The notes under the pieces: generated by a model
What the model was told of the DNA's origin: nothing
Seen by the model: only the letters and a program-made list of their open reading frames with translations
Databases searched by the model: none
Source: CAZKCI01 sp964551475
Lineage (GTDB): Bacteria; Auribacterota; Erginobacteria; Erginobacterales; CAZKCI01
Direction: 5' to 3'
NCBI GenBank assembly: GCA_964551475.1
Contig: CAZKCI010000046.1
Span: 108,280-172,279 of the forward strand
Length of the DNA: 64,000 nt
Program-made: the position numbers and the translations under genes
Part shown: in pieces, positions 32,354 through 40,905 of the stretch
Layout: every line of letters begins with the position of its first letter
How positions within the stretch are numbered: position 1 is the first letter of the stretch

Positions 32354-33163
32354 ATGCCAACCCTGAAAGAAGAGGTCCTGATGATGCTCGCCGAAGGGGT
32401 GATATACCTGCTTCGCCCCCGCACTCTTTTCCCTGTCGGCCTTCCCTACGATTGGTCAAGCCTTTATACAACCATCCATCGCCTGGTAGGGGCCGGATTG
32501 GTTCGAAAAGAAAAGCGGGAGCGGAAAATATTTCTCCGTCTCACGGACCAGGGCAAACTGCTCCTGAAACAACATCGCGCCTGCCGGCGCGAATCCTTCC
32601 CGGCCTGGGACCATCGTTGGCGAGTGGTGATATTCGATGTCCCCGAAAAGCGGGGGGATATCCGGCTCTATCTCCGGTCTTTCTTGAAAACGCTCGGATT
32701 CGGGAAAGTGCAGAAAAGCGTGTGGATTTCGCCGCATGATTTCGAAAAGCAGGTCAGGGAATTCTCCCGCAAGCTGGATATATCTCCGTGCATATTTCAG
32801 CTCACGGTCGAAAGATTCAGCGGACTCAACGAACGGGAGTTGGCTCGGTCATTTTGGGATATCCGCGGCCTGCATGACCGATACCAGGCCTTGATTCAAC
32901 TCTACTCGAGGGAAATGGAACGAATGCCGGCCGCGGCGGAGGACACGTTGATTCTGCGAACACGGATCATCAACAACCTGATGTGGGATTACCAGACCAT
33001 CCTAGCTCAGGATCCGCAACTCCCCTCCGCATTGCTCCCGGCGGACTGGATCGGCTTCGCCGCCAGACGTTTTGCGAATCGTTGCCATAACTCTATCGCC
33101 CGCAGCGCGTTGTACCGGGAAAAACCTGAAACAACTTTTTCCGATCGGAATGCAGTTGTCTAA
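32354..33163 (+). CDS. PaaX-like transcriptional regulator
   Basis: A 269-residue regulator. The N-terminal winged helix (LKEEVLMMLAEGVIYLL to LRLTDQGKLLLKQH, residues 3-75) is followed by the PaaX middle domain DHRWRVVIFDVPEKRGDIRLYLRSFLKTLGFGKVQKSVWISPHDFEK (residues 90-140), which has a Cas2-like ferredoxin fold. A helical C-terminal region then begins at LNERELARSFWDI. PaaX proteins are repressors that release DNA on binding acyl-CoA ligands. I start at the ATG at 32354 because GGGAGG stands seven bases upstream; the open frame extends 30 codons further without a site. Three operator-like palindromes (O1, O2, O3) surround it, so autoregulation is likely. No phenylacetate genes are near. 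Confidence 0.8.
   Translation: MPTLKEEVLMMLAEGVIYLLRPRTLFPVGLPYDWSSLYTTIHRLVGAGLVRKEKRERKIFLRLTDQGKLLLKQHRACRRESFPAWDHRWRVVIFDVPEKRGDIRLYLRSFLKTLGFGKVQKSVWISPHDFEKQVREFSRKLDISPCIFQLTVERFSGLNERELARSFWDIRGLHDRYQALIQLYSREMERMPAAAEDTLILRTRIINNLMWDYQTILAQDPQLPSALLPADWIGFAARRFANRCHNSIARSALYREKPETTFSDRNAVV
33131..33160. promoter_or_regulatory. Operator palindrome O3 (inside the 3' end of the regulator gene)
   Basis: Core TTCCGATCGGAA at 33139-33150 with arms acaact (left) and agttgtc (right). It encodes the last codons of the PaaX-like protein (TTFSDRNAVV) and abuts its stop codon. It shares the gtctaaa tail with O1. Confidence 0.65.
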
Positions 33164-33345
33164 ACCATGTCTGCGGGCAAGGAAGCGCGGAGAGACGGCC
33201 GACCAGCCCCACACGGTCCACACGGCCAAACCCGGCGGGGAAACCGGGCAGAAGACAGAGGGGATCCGCAGTGCGCGTGGGTGGAGGAGATGGTCTTCCG
33301 GCCGGCACGGCGTCGCCCCGGGAGCGGTGACGCTGCAACAAACAG
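33164..33345. other. Gap between PaaX-like and nitrilase genes
   Basis: About 180 bases where two genes converge. No gene or clear hairpin is visible. Confidence 0.4.
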
Positions 33346-34155
33346 TTAGCCGAGGCCATAGACCTCGGGGCGGCGGTCTTGGAGCACCGGCAGCTTCCGG
33401 CGGAGGCGTTCGACCAGGGAGAGGTCGATCTCGGCGGTAAGAAGCTCCTCCTTACCGTCGCTCCCTTCCGCGAGAACCTTCCCCCCGGGATCGACGATCA
33501 GCGAGCGGCCGAAATATTCCACTCTCCCCGTCCGGGGAAACTCCTGGGCGCCCACCCGGTTGACGGCAAGCATGAACATCTGGTCTTCGATCGCCCGCGC
33601 CCGGACCAGAACTCCCCAGTGGTCCTCGCGGGGACGGGGAAAGGCGGCGGAGAGCAGCTGGACCTTCACTCCCTTCAGGGCGTAGGACCGGAAGAGCTCG
33701 GGGAAGCGGAGGTCGTAGCAGATGGCGAGGCCGGTCTTCCCCCAGGGGGCATCGACCACGGCGAGGCGATCTCCGGGGGAGAAATGCTCGTCTTCCCGGA
33801 TCGGCGGGAAGAGGTGGGCCTTAGGATAGACCCCCCTTTTCTCCCCGGAAGGGGAGAAAAGGAGGTAGGCGTTGCATGCCTTCCCCGATTCGGAGAGGGC
33901 GAGAACAGAGCCCCCGATCCAGAGGGAATACTTTTCCGCCAGAGCGGCGATGCGGGCGACGACCGCCTCGTGCGCGCGGGCTTTCGCCGCGACATCGCCC
34001 TCGAGATCGAAGGCGGTCGTCCACATCTCCGGGAAGCAGATCAGAGAACTTTTCCTCCGAACGGCCTCGATGATCCGGCGCTCTCCCCTCCGGAGATTCT
34101 CCGAGGGATCGGCGAAGGCGATATCGATTTGGGCGAGGGAGACGATGATTTTCAT
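33346..34155 (-). CDS. Carbon-nitrogen hydrolase (nitrilase family, omega-amidase-like)
   Basis: A 269-residue amidase with the Glu-Lys-Cys triad: Glu in LICFPEMWTTAFD, Lys in VYPKAHLFPPIRED, and the nucleophile in TGLAICYDLRFPELFRSYALKG (near residue 145). The order and spacing match the Nit2/omega-amidase branch that clears alpha-ketoglutaramate and alpha-ketosuccinamate; deaminated-glutathione amidase is a close alternative. Cytoplasmic. No neighbouring gene fixes the substrate. Confidence 0.88.
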   Translation of the reverse strand: MKIIVSLAQIDIAFADPSENLRRGERRIIEAVRRKSSLICFPEMWTTAFDLEGDVAAKARAHEAVVARIAALAEKYSLWIGGSVLALSESGKACNAYLLFSPSGEKRGVYPKAHLFPPIREDEHFSPGDRLAVVDAPWGKTGLAICYDLRFPELFRSYALKGVKVQLLSAAFPRPREDHWGVLVRARAIEDQMFMLAVNRVGAQEFPRTGRVEYFGRSLIVDPGGKVLAEGSDGKEELLTAEIDLSLVERLRRKLPVLQDRRPEVYGLG

Positions 34156-34216
34156 ATCTGGCCGGCTCGGCGCAATGGACCCGCCGAAGGTTGTACGGCA
34201 ATCTGCATCCCTGCAA

Positions 34217-34243
34217 TCGCAGGCTGAAGCCTGCGGCTACTTA
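34217..34243. repeat. 'gcaggcttcagcctgcgg' palindrome
   Basis: The string cgcaggctgaagcctgcggctac lies between the nitrilase start and the stop of the small secreted-protein gene. It belongs to the same family as the repeats at 29661-29675 and 11319-11345. Confidence 0.65.
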
Positions 34244-34653
34244 TCCCGGGCGGGGGGGGGCGACTCGGGATAGCCGAAGTCGGCGGAATGAAAGGTATAG
34301 TAGATCGACCGGAGCTTCAGCAGGCACTGAAAGACGGTCCTCTCCGCAGCCGAGAACTCAATGCCGTTGGAGAGAGCGACCCGGCCGTCTTTCGCCACCG
34401 TCCCGATGACCTTTTCCTTGAGCTTGCCCTCTTCGAACCGTCGCCAGCCCAGCGTGTCGCCGGAATCGATCGGAAGGGACAGATCCTCCGGGAGAGCGCC
34501 GGCCTCCTCGAGATCGGCGAGGAGCGCCGGGGAATACTCCTCCCCGTTGTGCAGGAAAACCGCCTGGACATCGGAAGTGTTCTCCTCCGCCGCCAGCGGC
34601 GCGGCCAACGCCATGAAGAAGAGAAGGAGAAGCAGAAAGCTGGGATTTCTCAC
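34237..34653 (-). CDS. Small secreted protein of unknown function
   Basis: A 138-residue exported protein. A Leu/Phe-rich signal peptide (about 1-20, ending PLAAE) is followed by a mature part with ENTSDVQAVFLHNGEEYSPALLADLEE and RTVFQCLLKLRSIYYTFHSADFGYP. The start is taken as GTG at 34653 because GGAGG lies five bases upstream. The family is not recognised. The last residues (PESPPPARDK) run into a repeat region. Confidence 0.6.
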   Translation of the reverse strand: MRNPSFLLLLLFFMALAAPLAAEENTSDVQAVFLHNGEEYSPALLADLEEAGALPEDLSLPIDSGDTLGWRRFEEGKLKEKVIGTVAKDGRVALSNGIEFSAAERTVFQCLLKLRSIYYTFHSADFGYPESPPPARDK

Positions 34654-34659
34654 GACCAC

Positions 34660-34999
34660 CTCCGGTTTAGTGTGTCACGCCCCGGGAGACAGGACAAGAA
34701 GATTTCAGTTCGATCCAGGGGGGACTCGCCAGCATCATCCCCTGCCGCGCCGGCACGGGATGCCATCCGGAGCTTTTCTACTCGTACCGGGAGGGGGAGA
34801 AAAGAAACCGGATGGTCGGTTGGATCGGGTTGAAAAGGTGACGTGAACAAGGCATAAGGGATAACGCAATTCTCCAGGGCCGACCTGAGATTGCTTCGCT
34901 GAGGCTCGCAATGACAGCAATCACCAATATCCGAACAAGAACGGTCGGATCAGCATCAACGCTTGAACCCTCCCTAATTTCGCGTATGATCGAATCCCC
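34660..34999. other. 340-base gap before lemA
   Basis: I see no gene, tRNA or long hairpin in 34660-34880. Positions 34887-34915 hold a copy of the ATTGC..GCAAT dispersed repeat. The lemA promoter should be at the right end; a candidate tatgat element lies at 34985-34990. Confidence 0.4.
34887..34915. repeat. Dispersed 'ATTGC..GCAAT' repeat, copy 2
   Basis: gagattgcttcgctgaggctcgcaatgac: the same two arms as copies 1 and 3. Confidence 0.75.
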
Positions 35000-35548
35000 A
35001 TGATTCCGGCCGTGCTCATCCTCGCCGCCTTGTTTCTTCTCTGGCTGGCCATCGCTTATAACCGCCTGGTCCGGGCGCGGAACATGGTCCGCGAAGCCTG
35101 GAGCGGAATCGACGTCCAGCTCAAGCGGCGGGCCGAACTCGTCCCCAACCTGATCGAGGTCGTCAAGGGCTACAGCCGCTACGAACGGACGCTCCTCGAA
35201 GAAGTCGCCCGTTCCCGGTCCGCGGCGGCGGCGGGCGCCGGGGTCGGACAAAGGGCCGCGGCGGAGGGATCGCTGAGCGCCGGTCTGCGGCGGATCTTCG
35301 CCGTCGCCGAAAACTACCCGGACCTGCAGGCCAACCGCCAGTATCTCGAACTCCAGAAGAACCTGGTCGAGGTCGAGGACCAGATCCAGTATGCCCGGCG
35401 CTACTACAACGGGACGGTACGCGACTTCAACATCCGGATCGAGTCCTTCCCCAGCCTGATCGCGGCGCGCATTTTCGGCTTCCGGACGGCGGAGTTTTTC
35501 GAGTTGGAGTCGGCGGTGGAGAGAGAGAACCCGCGCGTGGACCGTTGA
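35000..35548 (+). CDS. lemA: LemA family protein
   Basis: A 182-residue protein with one N-terminal membrane helix (IPAVLILAALFLLWLAIAYN) and a long helical-bundle domain outside the membrane. The family motif YNRLVRARNMVREAWSGIDVQLKRRAELVPNLIEVVKGY is complete, as is YPDLQANRQYLELQKNLVEVEDQIQYARRYYNGTVRDFN. LemA proteins are common envelope proteins of unsettled role, usually coded beside DUF2207 or TPM-domain membrane proteins, as here. The last codons overlap a 'gttgaaccctgg' degenerate repeat and the frame of the next gene. Confidence 0.95.
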   Translation: MIPAVLILAALFLLWLAIAYNRLVRARNMVREAWSGIDVQLKRRAELVPNLIEVVKGYSRYERTLLEEVARSRSAAAAGAGVGQRAAAEGSLSAGLRRIFAVAENYPDLQANRQYLELQKNLVEVEDQIQYARRYYNGTVRDFNIRIESFPSLIAARIFGFRTAEFFELESAVERENPRVDR

Positions 35549-35589
35549 ACCCTGGAGCCTTTGATCCCTTGAACTCTCTCCCGCACAGA

Positions 35590-37505
35590 ATGCAGCGATT
35601 CCTCGCGCTCAGCGTCGCACTCTTCTGCGTATCCCTTTCCGCCGTGCGAGCGGAGGAAAGGATCCTCGATTTCCAGAGCCGGATCACCGTCCACGAGGAC
35701 TCCACTCTGACCGTCCGCGAGACGATCCGGGTAGTCTGCGAAGGACAGAACATCAAGCGCGGGATCTACCGCGATTTCCCCACCGACTACCTCAATCGGC
35801 AGGGCTTGCGGATCCGTGTCGGCTTCCAGGTCCGCGAGGTTTTGAAAGACGGGCAACCGGAGCCCTACCACCAGGAGCGCCAGAGCAACGGCGTGCGGGT
35901 CTACATCGGGAAATCCGACGTCTCCCTCTCCCCCGGCGAGTATACCTACACACTCCTCTACGAAACCGACAGCCAGATCGGCTTCTTCCCCGATCACGAC
36001 GAGCTCTACTGGAACGTCACCGGAAACGACTGGACCTTCCCCATCCTCCGCGCCTCAGCGGCGGTCGAACTCCCGCCGGGGGCGGCGGAGGGGATCAGCG
36101 AGGTCGACGCCTACACCGGGCCGGAAAGGGCGCAGGGGAAGGACTTCACCTCGCGCCGAAACCCCGACGGGACGGTCGAGTTCGCCTCCACCCGGACGCT
36201 CGACCCGGAGGAAGGGCTCACCATACTCGTCTCCTGGGGAAAAGGGATAATCCGCGAACCGACGCGGGCGGAAAAAACCCGGGCGATGATCAAGAGCAAC
36301 ACCGGGCCGGCGATCGGACTCCTCGCCATCCTCCTTCTCGTCGTCTACTACCTCGCCGTCTGGATCGCGGTGGGGAGGGACCCGGCCGCGGGGACGATCA
36401 TCCCCCTCTACTCCCCCCCGGAGAACCTCTCCCCCGCCGCCGTCCGCTTCATCCGCCAGATGGGCTTCGACAACCAGGCCATGGCCGCGGCGGTGATCGA
36501 CATGGCGGTCAAGGGCCATCTGGAGATCAAGGAGAAGAAGGGTTCCTGGACGCTCAATCGGATCGAGGGATCCCAGATACCTCTTTCCCCCGACGAGCAA
36601 GCGGTCGACAAGGCTCTCCTGGGATCGGGCGGGACCACCGAGCTGGAACGGTCCAACTACCGGACGATCCAGTCCGCACTGCAGGCGATTCAGAGCTCGC
36701 TGCGCCTGAGCTACGAGAAGGTCTACTTCGTGACCAACGCCGGCTACTTCGCCGGGGGGCTGCTCGCCTCGATCGCGATCCTCGTCCTGAACCTCGTCCT
36801 CCAGTCCTCCCGCACCGAATCCATCTTCCTGGGCGTCTGGCTCTCCTTCTGGACGCTCGGAGTGGTCTTCCTCCTCAAGCAGGCCGTGCTGGCCTGGAAG
36901 GCGCTCTTCTCGGAAAGGGCGGGACATTCGCCGGGCCGGCCGGCGCCCTCTTCTGGACCCTCTTCGCCCTCCCCTTCGTCGCCGCCGAGATCTTCGTGGG
37001 AGCGGTCTTCGTCCTCAAGGGATCGCCGATCGTGCTCTTCGCCATTTTGGCCGTGGCCGTCGTCAACTGGACCTTTCACCAGCTTCTCAAGGCTCCGACA
37101 CTGGCGGGACGGAAAATCCTGGACGGGATCGAAGGCTTCCGCCTTTTCCTCTCCGTCTCGGAGAGGGACTGGCTCGATCTCGCCCAGCCTCCGGAGAAAA
37201 CCCCGGAACTCTTCGAGAAGTTTCTTCCCTACGCGCTCGCCCTTGACGTCGAGCAGAAATGGGCCGAGAAGTTCGCGGACGTCCTCGCCCGGGCGGGCGA
37301 GGGAGGAACGTCCGCTTATCATCCCGCCTGGTATGCGGGGGCTGCCTGGTCAGCCGCCGCGGCCGCGTCATTCCCCTCGGCACTGGGGGCCTCGCTTTCC
37401 GGGGCGATCGCCTCTTCCTCGACCGCTCCCGGCTCCTCTTCCGGAGGCGGCGGCGGCGGTTCGTCGGGTGGAGGGGGCGGCGGGGGCGGCGGCGGAGGCT
37501 GGTGA
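35590..37505 (+). pseudogene. DUF2207 membrane protein with a frameshift
   Basis: The N-terminal part (signal peptide about 1-22, then a beta-rich domain ERILDFQSRITVHEDSTLTVRETI, a membrane helix at IGLLAILLLVVYYLAVW, and a winged-helix-like PAAVRFIRQMGFDNQAMAAAVIDMAVKGHLEI) is in one frame up to about 36,920. The rest (GALFWTLFALPFVAAEIFVGAVFVLKGSPIVLF, FLSVSERDWLDLAQPPEKTPELFEKFLPYALAL and the final Gly/Ser-rich tail ending GGW) continues in another frame from about 36,940. Both pieces fit the DUF2207 family, whose members end in such a Gly-rich tail. Either a real mutation or a sequence error has split one gene of about 640 codons. It pairs with lemA. Confidence 0.85.
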
Positions 37506-38411
37506 TCAGGCCAGCATCGCGTCGACGGCGCGCTTCGCTTTGACGCGGATCTCCTCGGGGACGGTGACGGCGAACTGGCGGTCCTCGAGAGACCAGAGGA
37601 CCTTCTCCAGCGTGATCCTCTTCATGTTCGGGCAGACAGCGCGCTCGACCGCCGGGTAGAAGACCTTGCCGGGGTTTTCCCGGCGCAAACGCGAGACCAG
37701 GCCGACTTCCGTCCCCACGATGAACTCCCGGGAGGGAGACTCGCGGGCGAATTTCACCATGCCGGAGGTGGAGAGGACCTCTCCTCCCGAAGGGCTGACC
37801 GCCGCCGGGCACTCGGGATGGACCATGACCACGGCCTCGGGATGGAGGCGCTTCTCCCGCTCCATGTCCTCGGGGAGGATCCCGACGTGGGTGGGGCAGT
37901 AGCCCGGCCAGACAATCATTTTCCGGCCGGTCTTCCTGGAAACCCAGGCGGCGAGGTGCTGGTCGGGGATGAAAATAAGCGGGCGGTCCGCGGGAAGACG
38001 GGAGACGATCTCGGCGGCGTTGGCGGAGGTGACGCAGACGTCGGACTCGGCCTTGACCGCGGCCGGGGTGTTGACGTAGGCGGCCACGATCGCGCCGGGA
38101 TGGCGGGCGCGCAGCTCGCGCACATCCGGCGCCGTGATCATGTCCGCCATCGGACAGCCGGCGTCACGGTCAGGGAGAAGGACGAGCCGGTCGGGGGCCA
38201 GGATGGCCGCGGTCTCGGCCATGAAGTGAACGCCGCAGAAGACGATGATTTCGGCGTCGGTCCCGGCGGCCTTCCGGGAGAGGTCGAGGGAGTCGCCCAG
38301 GAAATCCGCGATCTCCTGGACCTCGTCCCGCTGGTAGTTGTGGACGAGAATGACGGCGCGAAGATGCCGGGCGAGATCGCGAATTTTGTCCGCTAAAGCG
38401 GTGTCATTCAT
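37506..38411 (-). CDS. nadA: Quinolinate synthase
   Basis: NadA condenses iminoaspartate with dihydroxyacetone phosphate to quinolinate in NAD synthesis, using a 4Fe-4S cluster held by three cysteines. The 301-residue protein has the three pseudo-symmetric domains: ILVHNYQRDEVQEIADFLGDSLDLSRKA, the first cluster Cys in IVFCGVHFMAETAAIL, the second in WPGYCPTHVGI, and the third in AVERAVCPNMKRITLEK. VMVHPECPAAV and FIVGTEVGLVSRL complete the active site. No nadB or nadC is adjacent. Strand and position are convergent with the DUF2207 gene (stop-to-stop). Confidence 0.96.
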   Translation of the reverse strand: MNDTALADKIRDLARHLRAVILVHNYQRDEVQEIADFLGDSLDLSRKAAGTDAEIIVFCGVHFMAETAAILAPDRLVLLPDRDAGCPMADMITAPDVRELRARHPGAIVAAYVNTPAAVKAESDVCVTSANAAEIVSRLPADRPLIFIPDQHLAAWVSRKTGRKMIVWPGYCPTHVGILPEDMEREKRLHPEAVVMVHPECPAAVSPSGGEVLSTSGMVKFARESPSREFIVGTEVGLVSRLRRENPGKVFYPAVERAVCPNMKRITLEKVLWSLEDRQFAVTVPEEIRVKAKRAVDAMLA

Positions 38412-38472
38412 GCTGTAGGCCGATTCTATGAATCGGCGTCAGAGCGCGCCGGGTCACAGACCCGGCCTACAT
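38410..38472. repeat. 'gtaggcc..ggcctac' palindrome pair
   Basis: tgtaggccgattctatgaat, cggc and then gccgggtcacagacccggcctac: two hairpins of the same 'guaggcc' type, starting at the nadA start codon and placed between nadA and nifU. Confidence 0.7.
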
Positions 38473-38494
38473 AAACACAGGGCATCGTGGATTA

Positions 38495-38920
38495 TCAGTG
38501 ACCGTGTTCGTCGCGGCGGGGACCATCGACCGTGGGAAGACCCTGCTTCTTGAGATAGTCGTTGACCGCCGCCTTGAGGGCGTCCTCGGCGAGCATCGAG
38601 CAGTGCATCTTGACCGGGGGCAGGCCGTCCAGCGCCTCGGCCACCTTCTTATTGGAAAGCTTCAGAGCTTCCTCAACGGTCTTGCCCTTGACCATCTCCG
38701 TGACCATGGAGCTGGTGGCGATCGCCGCTCCGCAGCCGAAGGTCTGGAACTTGGCGTCCGCGATCTTTCCGTCCGCGACCTTGATGTAGAGCTTCATCAC
38801 GTCGCCGCAAACCGGGTTCCCCACCGTCCCTACCCCGTCGGCGTCCGGAATCGCCCCCACATTACGGGGGTTGTGGAAATGATCCATCACCTTGTCACTG
38901 TACTGGGATGTCTCGCTCAT
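38495..38920 (-). CDS. NifU/IscU-type iron-sulfur cluster scaffold
   Basis: A 141-residue IscU-like scaffold that holds a nascent Fe-S cluster built with sulfur from cysteine desulfurase. The three cluster cysteines and the conserved Asp are present: GNPVCGDVMKLYI, FQTFGCGAAIATSS, and LPPVKMHCSMLAEDAL. It lacks the C-terminal domains of full nitrogenase NifU. The start at 38920 has AAAGGA nine bases upstream. The gene follows nifS on the same strand, separated by a dispersed repeat, in the usual S-then-U order. Confidence 0.94.
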   Translation of the reverse strand: MSETSQYSDKVMDHFHNPRNVGAIPDADGVGTVGNPVCGDVMKLYIKVADGKIADAKFQTFGCGAAIATSSMVTEMVKGKTVEEALKLSNKKVAEALDGLPPVKMHCSMLAEDALKAAVNDYLKKQGLPTVDGPRRDEHGH

Positions 38921-38993
38921 GGCTGTGTCCTTTCCCGGCGACTGAGGTCCACAAATTGACACGAATGCCGAAGAAACCATCCTCTGCGCATGC

Positions 38994-39060
38994 TGTGGGA
39001 GCGACATTCCTGCCTGCCCCGATAGTCCCGGCAGAAGTGCGGGACTATCGTGGTCGCGAT
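38994..39060. repeat. Dispersed 'GTGGGAGCG' repeat, copy 5
   Basis: gtgggagcgacattcctgcc, then the inner palindrome gatagtcccggcagaagtgc...gggactatcg, ending ggtcgcgat. Nearly identical to copy 2 in reverse orientation. A 'gatcactgatcacttcag' run follows (39071-39089). Confidence 0.8.
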
Positions 39061-39103
39061 CCGAGACCGCGATCACTGATCACTTCAGTTCGAGTGACTA
39101 TCC

Positions 39104-40273
39104 TCATTTCCGCGGCGGCGGGGCAAAGGGGGACATCGCCCGCAGGCGGGCGACCACCTCGGCCAAAGCGGGGACTGCGGTCGCCACATCCTCAAGGGTA
39201 TTATCGCGCCCCAATGAAAAACGGATCGAGCCCTGGGCCAGAGCCGCTTCGACGCCCATCGCGGTGAGCACGTGCGACGGCTCCAGCGTGCCCGAGGTGC
39301 AGGCCGAGCCGGTGGCGACCGCCACCCCTTTCATGTCCAGCCCCAGGACGATCGCCTCCCCTTCCACGTAGGCGAAGCTCATGTTGAGCGTGTTGGGGAG
39401 ACGCTCGGCCGGATGGCCGTTCAGGAAGACCGATTCGATCTTCTCCCCGATGTCGCTGCAGAGGCGGTTGCGCAGAAGGGCGAGGCGGGCCGACTCTTCG
39501 GCCAGTTCCGAGACGGCGAATTCGCAGGCCTTCCCGAATCCGACAATCCCGGCCACGTTCTCGGTGCCCGCGCGCTTGCCGTGCTCATGGTGGCCGCCGT
39601 GGAGGAGGGGCTGGACGCGCGTCCCCTTGCGGATGTAGAGGGCTCCCACTCCCTTCGGCCCATAGATCTTGTGGGCGGAGAGAGAGATCAGATCGGCGGG
39701 AAGGTTTTCGACCGAGATCGGGATCTTGCCCAGAGCCTGGACGGCGTCGGTATGAAAGAGAATCCCCCGTTCCCGGGCCAATCCGCCGATCTCGCGGATC
39801 GGCTGCAGCACGCCGGTCTCGTTATTGGCGGCCATGACCGTGATCAGGACTGTTTCCGGGCGGATCGCCTTGGCCACCTCTTCCAGACTGACCCGGCCGT
39901 CCTTGCCCACGGGGAGATAGGTGACGGGATATCCCTGCTTTTCCAGAAACTGGCAGGAGCGCAAGACGGCGTGGTGCTCGATCCGGGAGGTGACGATGTG
40001 TTTCCCCTTCTTCGCGTTGGCCGCCACCACGCCCTGGATGGCCAGATTGTCGGCCTCCGTGCCGCCCCCCGTAAAGACGATCTCTTCCGGTTTGGCATGT
40101 ATCGCCGCGGCCACCTGGGATCGGCCCGCTTCCAGATGGCGGTGGGCCTCCCGGCCGAAATGGTGGACGCTGGAGGGGTTGCCGAAGGTCTCCCGGTAAA
40201 AGGGAAGCATCGCCTCCAGCACCTCCGGGCGGACGGGGGTGGTGGCGTTATGGTCGAAATACACTCTCTTCAT
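39104..40273 (-). CDS. Cysteine desulfurase (NifS/IscS type)
   Basis: A 389-residue PLP enzyme that strips sulfur from cysteine as an enzyme-bound persulfide. The PLP lysine is in LISLSAHKIYGPKGVGALYIRKG, and the sulfur-carrying Cys is in VAVATGSACTSGTLEPSHVL, whose flexible loop length marks the group I (IscS/NifS) type. MKRVYFDHNATTPVRPEVLEAM and TGGGTEADNLAIQG are the usual N-terminal landmarks. It stands in a sulfur block between the CoA-binding protein and the scaffold gene, so it may supply Fe-S assembly and the persulfide for homocysteine formation. Confidence 0.95.
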   Translation of the reverse strand: MKRVYFDHNATTPVRPEVLEAMLPFYRETFGNPSSVHHFGREAHRHLEAGRSQVAAAIHAKPEEIVFTGGGTEADNLAIQGVVAANAKKGKHIVTSRIEHHAVLRSCQFLEKQGYPVTYLPVGKDGRVSLEEVAKAIRPETVLITVMAANNETGVLQPIREIGGLARERGILFHTDAVQALGKIPISVENLPADLISLSAHKIYGPKGVGALYIRKGTRVQPLLHGGHHEHGKRAGTENVAGIVGFGKACEFAVSELAEESARLALLRNRLCSDIGEKIESVFLNGHPAERLPNTLNMSFAYVEGEAIVLGLDMKGVAVATGSACTSGTLEPSHVLTAMGVEAALAQGSIRFSLGRDNTLEDVATAVPALAEVVARLRAMSPFAPPPRK

Positions 40274-40358
40274 CTATTCTGCTCCGCGAGGATAACTTGG
40301 TTGATCATGCGGCCTCTGGGGCCATAGTGACAGCGATCAGGGAGAAAAAACCGGCTGC

Positions 40359-40769
40359 TCAAGATTCTCTCTCTCCGCCGAAGACCCTCCTGTGCTCCAT
40401 CATCAGGCACTTGTCCATCACCACCTGGAGACCCGCGGAGGCGGCGCGGGCGGCGGCCTGCTCGTTGACCACACCCAACTGCAGCCAGACCGCACGAACC
40501 TTCTTCGCGATCGCCTCCTCCACGATCGGCCCGACATAGTCGGAGGCGCGGAAGACATCGACAATGTCCACCGGCTCCGGCACCGCGGAGAGCGAGGGAT
40601 AGCACTTCTCCCCCCGAATCTCGGAGAACCCGGGGTTGACCGGGATGATCTTATACCCCTTCTCCCGGAGGTAGCTCGCCACCTGCGAACTGGGACGATC
40701 CGGCTTGGGGGAAATCCCCACCACCGCGATGACCTTGCTCTCCCGGAGCAGTTTTTCTTCCGGAGTCAT
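40359..40769 (-). CDS. CoA-binding (YccU-like) protein
   Basis: A 136-residue Rossmann-fold protein with KVIAVVGISPKPDRPSSQVASYLREKGYKIIPVNPG, the CoA-binding domain signature, then VDIVDVFRASDYVGPIVEEAI and LQLGVVNEQAAARAASAGLQVVMDKCLMMEH, in which DxCxMxEH is strongly conserved. The family is widespread, of unknown biochemistry, and often linked to thiol or persulfide biology. The ATG at 40769 is used; an upstream TTG would add eight residues from a repeat. It is in the sulfur gene block between the NIL-ferredoxin and nifS. Confidence 0.88.
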   Translation of the reverse strand: MTPEEKLLRESKVIAVVGISPKPDRPSSQVASYLREKGYKIIPVNPGFSEIRGEKCYPSLSAVPEPVDIVDVFRASDYVGPIVEEAIAKKVRAVWLQLGVVNEQAAARAASAGLQVVMDKCLMMEHRRVFGGERES

Positions 40770-40787
40770 GGGAGAAATACAACCCAG

Positions 40788-40866
40788 GTTCAAAGGTTCA
40801 ACGGTTGGAAAAGAAACGACAACCGTGAACCCCTGAACCGTGAACCTGATAACCGCAAACGTTCGT
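40788..40866. repeat. 'ggttcaacggttg' degenerate repeat
   Basis: Runs of ggttcaaaggttcaacggtt, accgtgaacccctgaacc and gtgaacctgataacc. A related string (accgttgaaccctggagc) makes up the lemA stop region at 35537-35580. Confidence 0.65.
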
Positions 40867-40905
40867 CACGGATCATATGCCCAACGGCCCCCAGATCTCC
40901 GTCGG

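Noticed and set aside
32354..33163. PaaX-like protein as a CRISPR Cas2
   Set aside because: The Cas2-like fold is the normal middle domain of PaaX proteins. There is a winged helix in front and no cas1 or CRISPR array nearby.
34660..34880. tRNA gene in the gap before lemA
   Set aside because: No cloverleaf, no TTCRA loop in a suitable position and no CCA end could be found.
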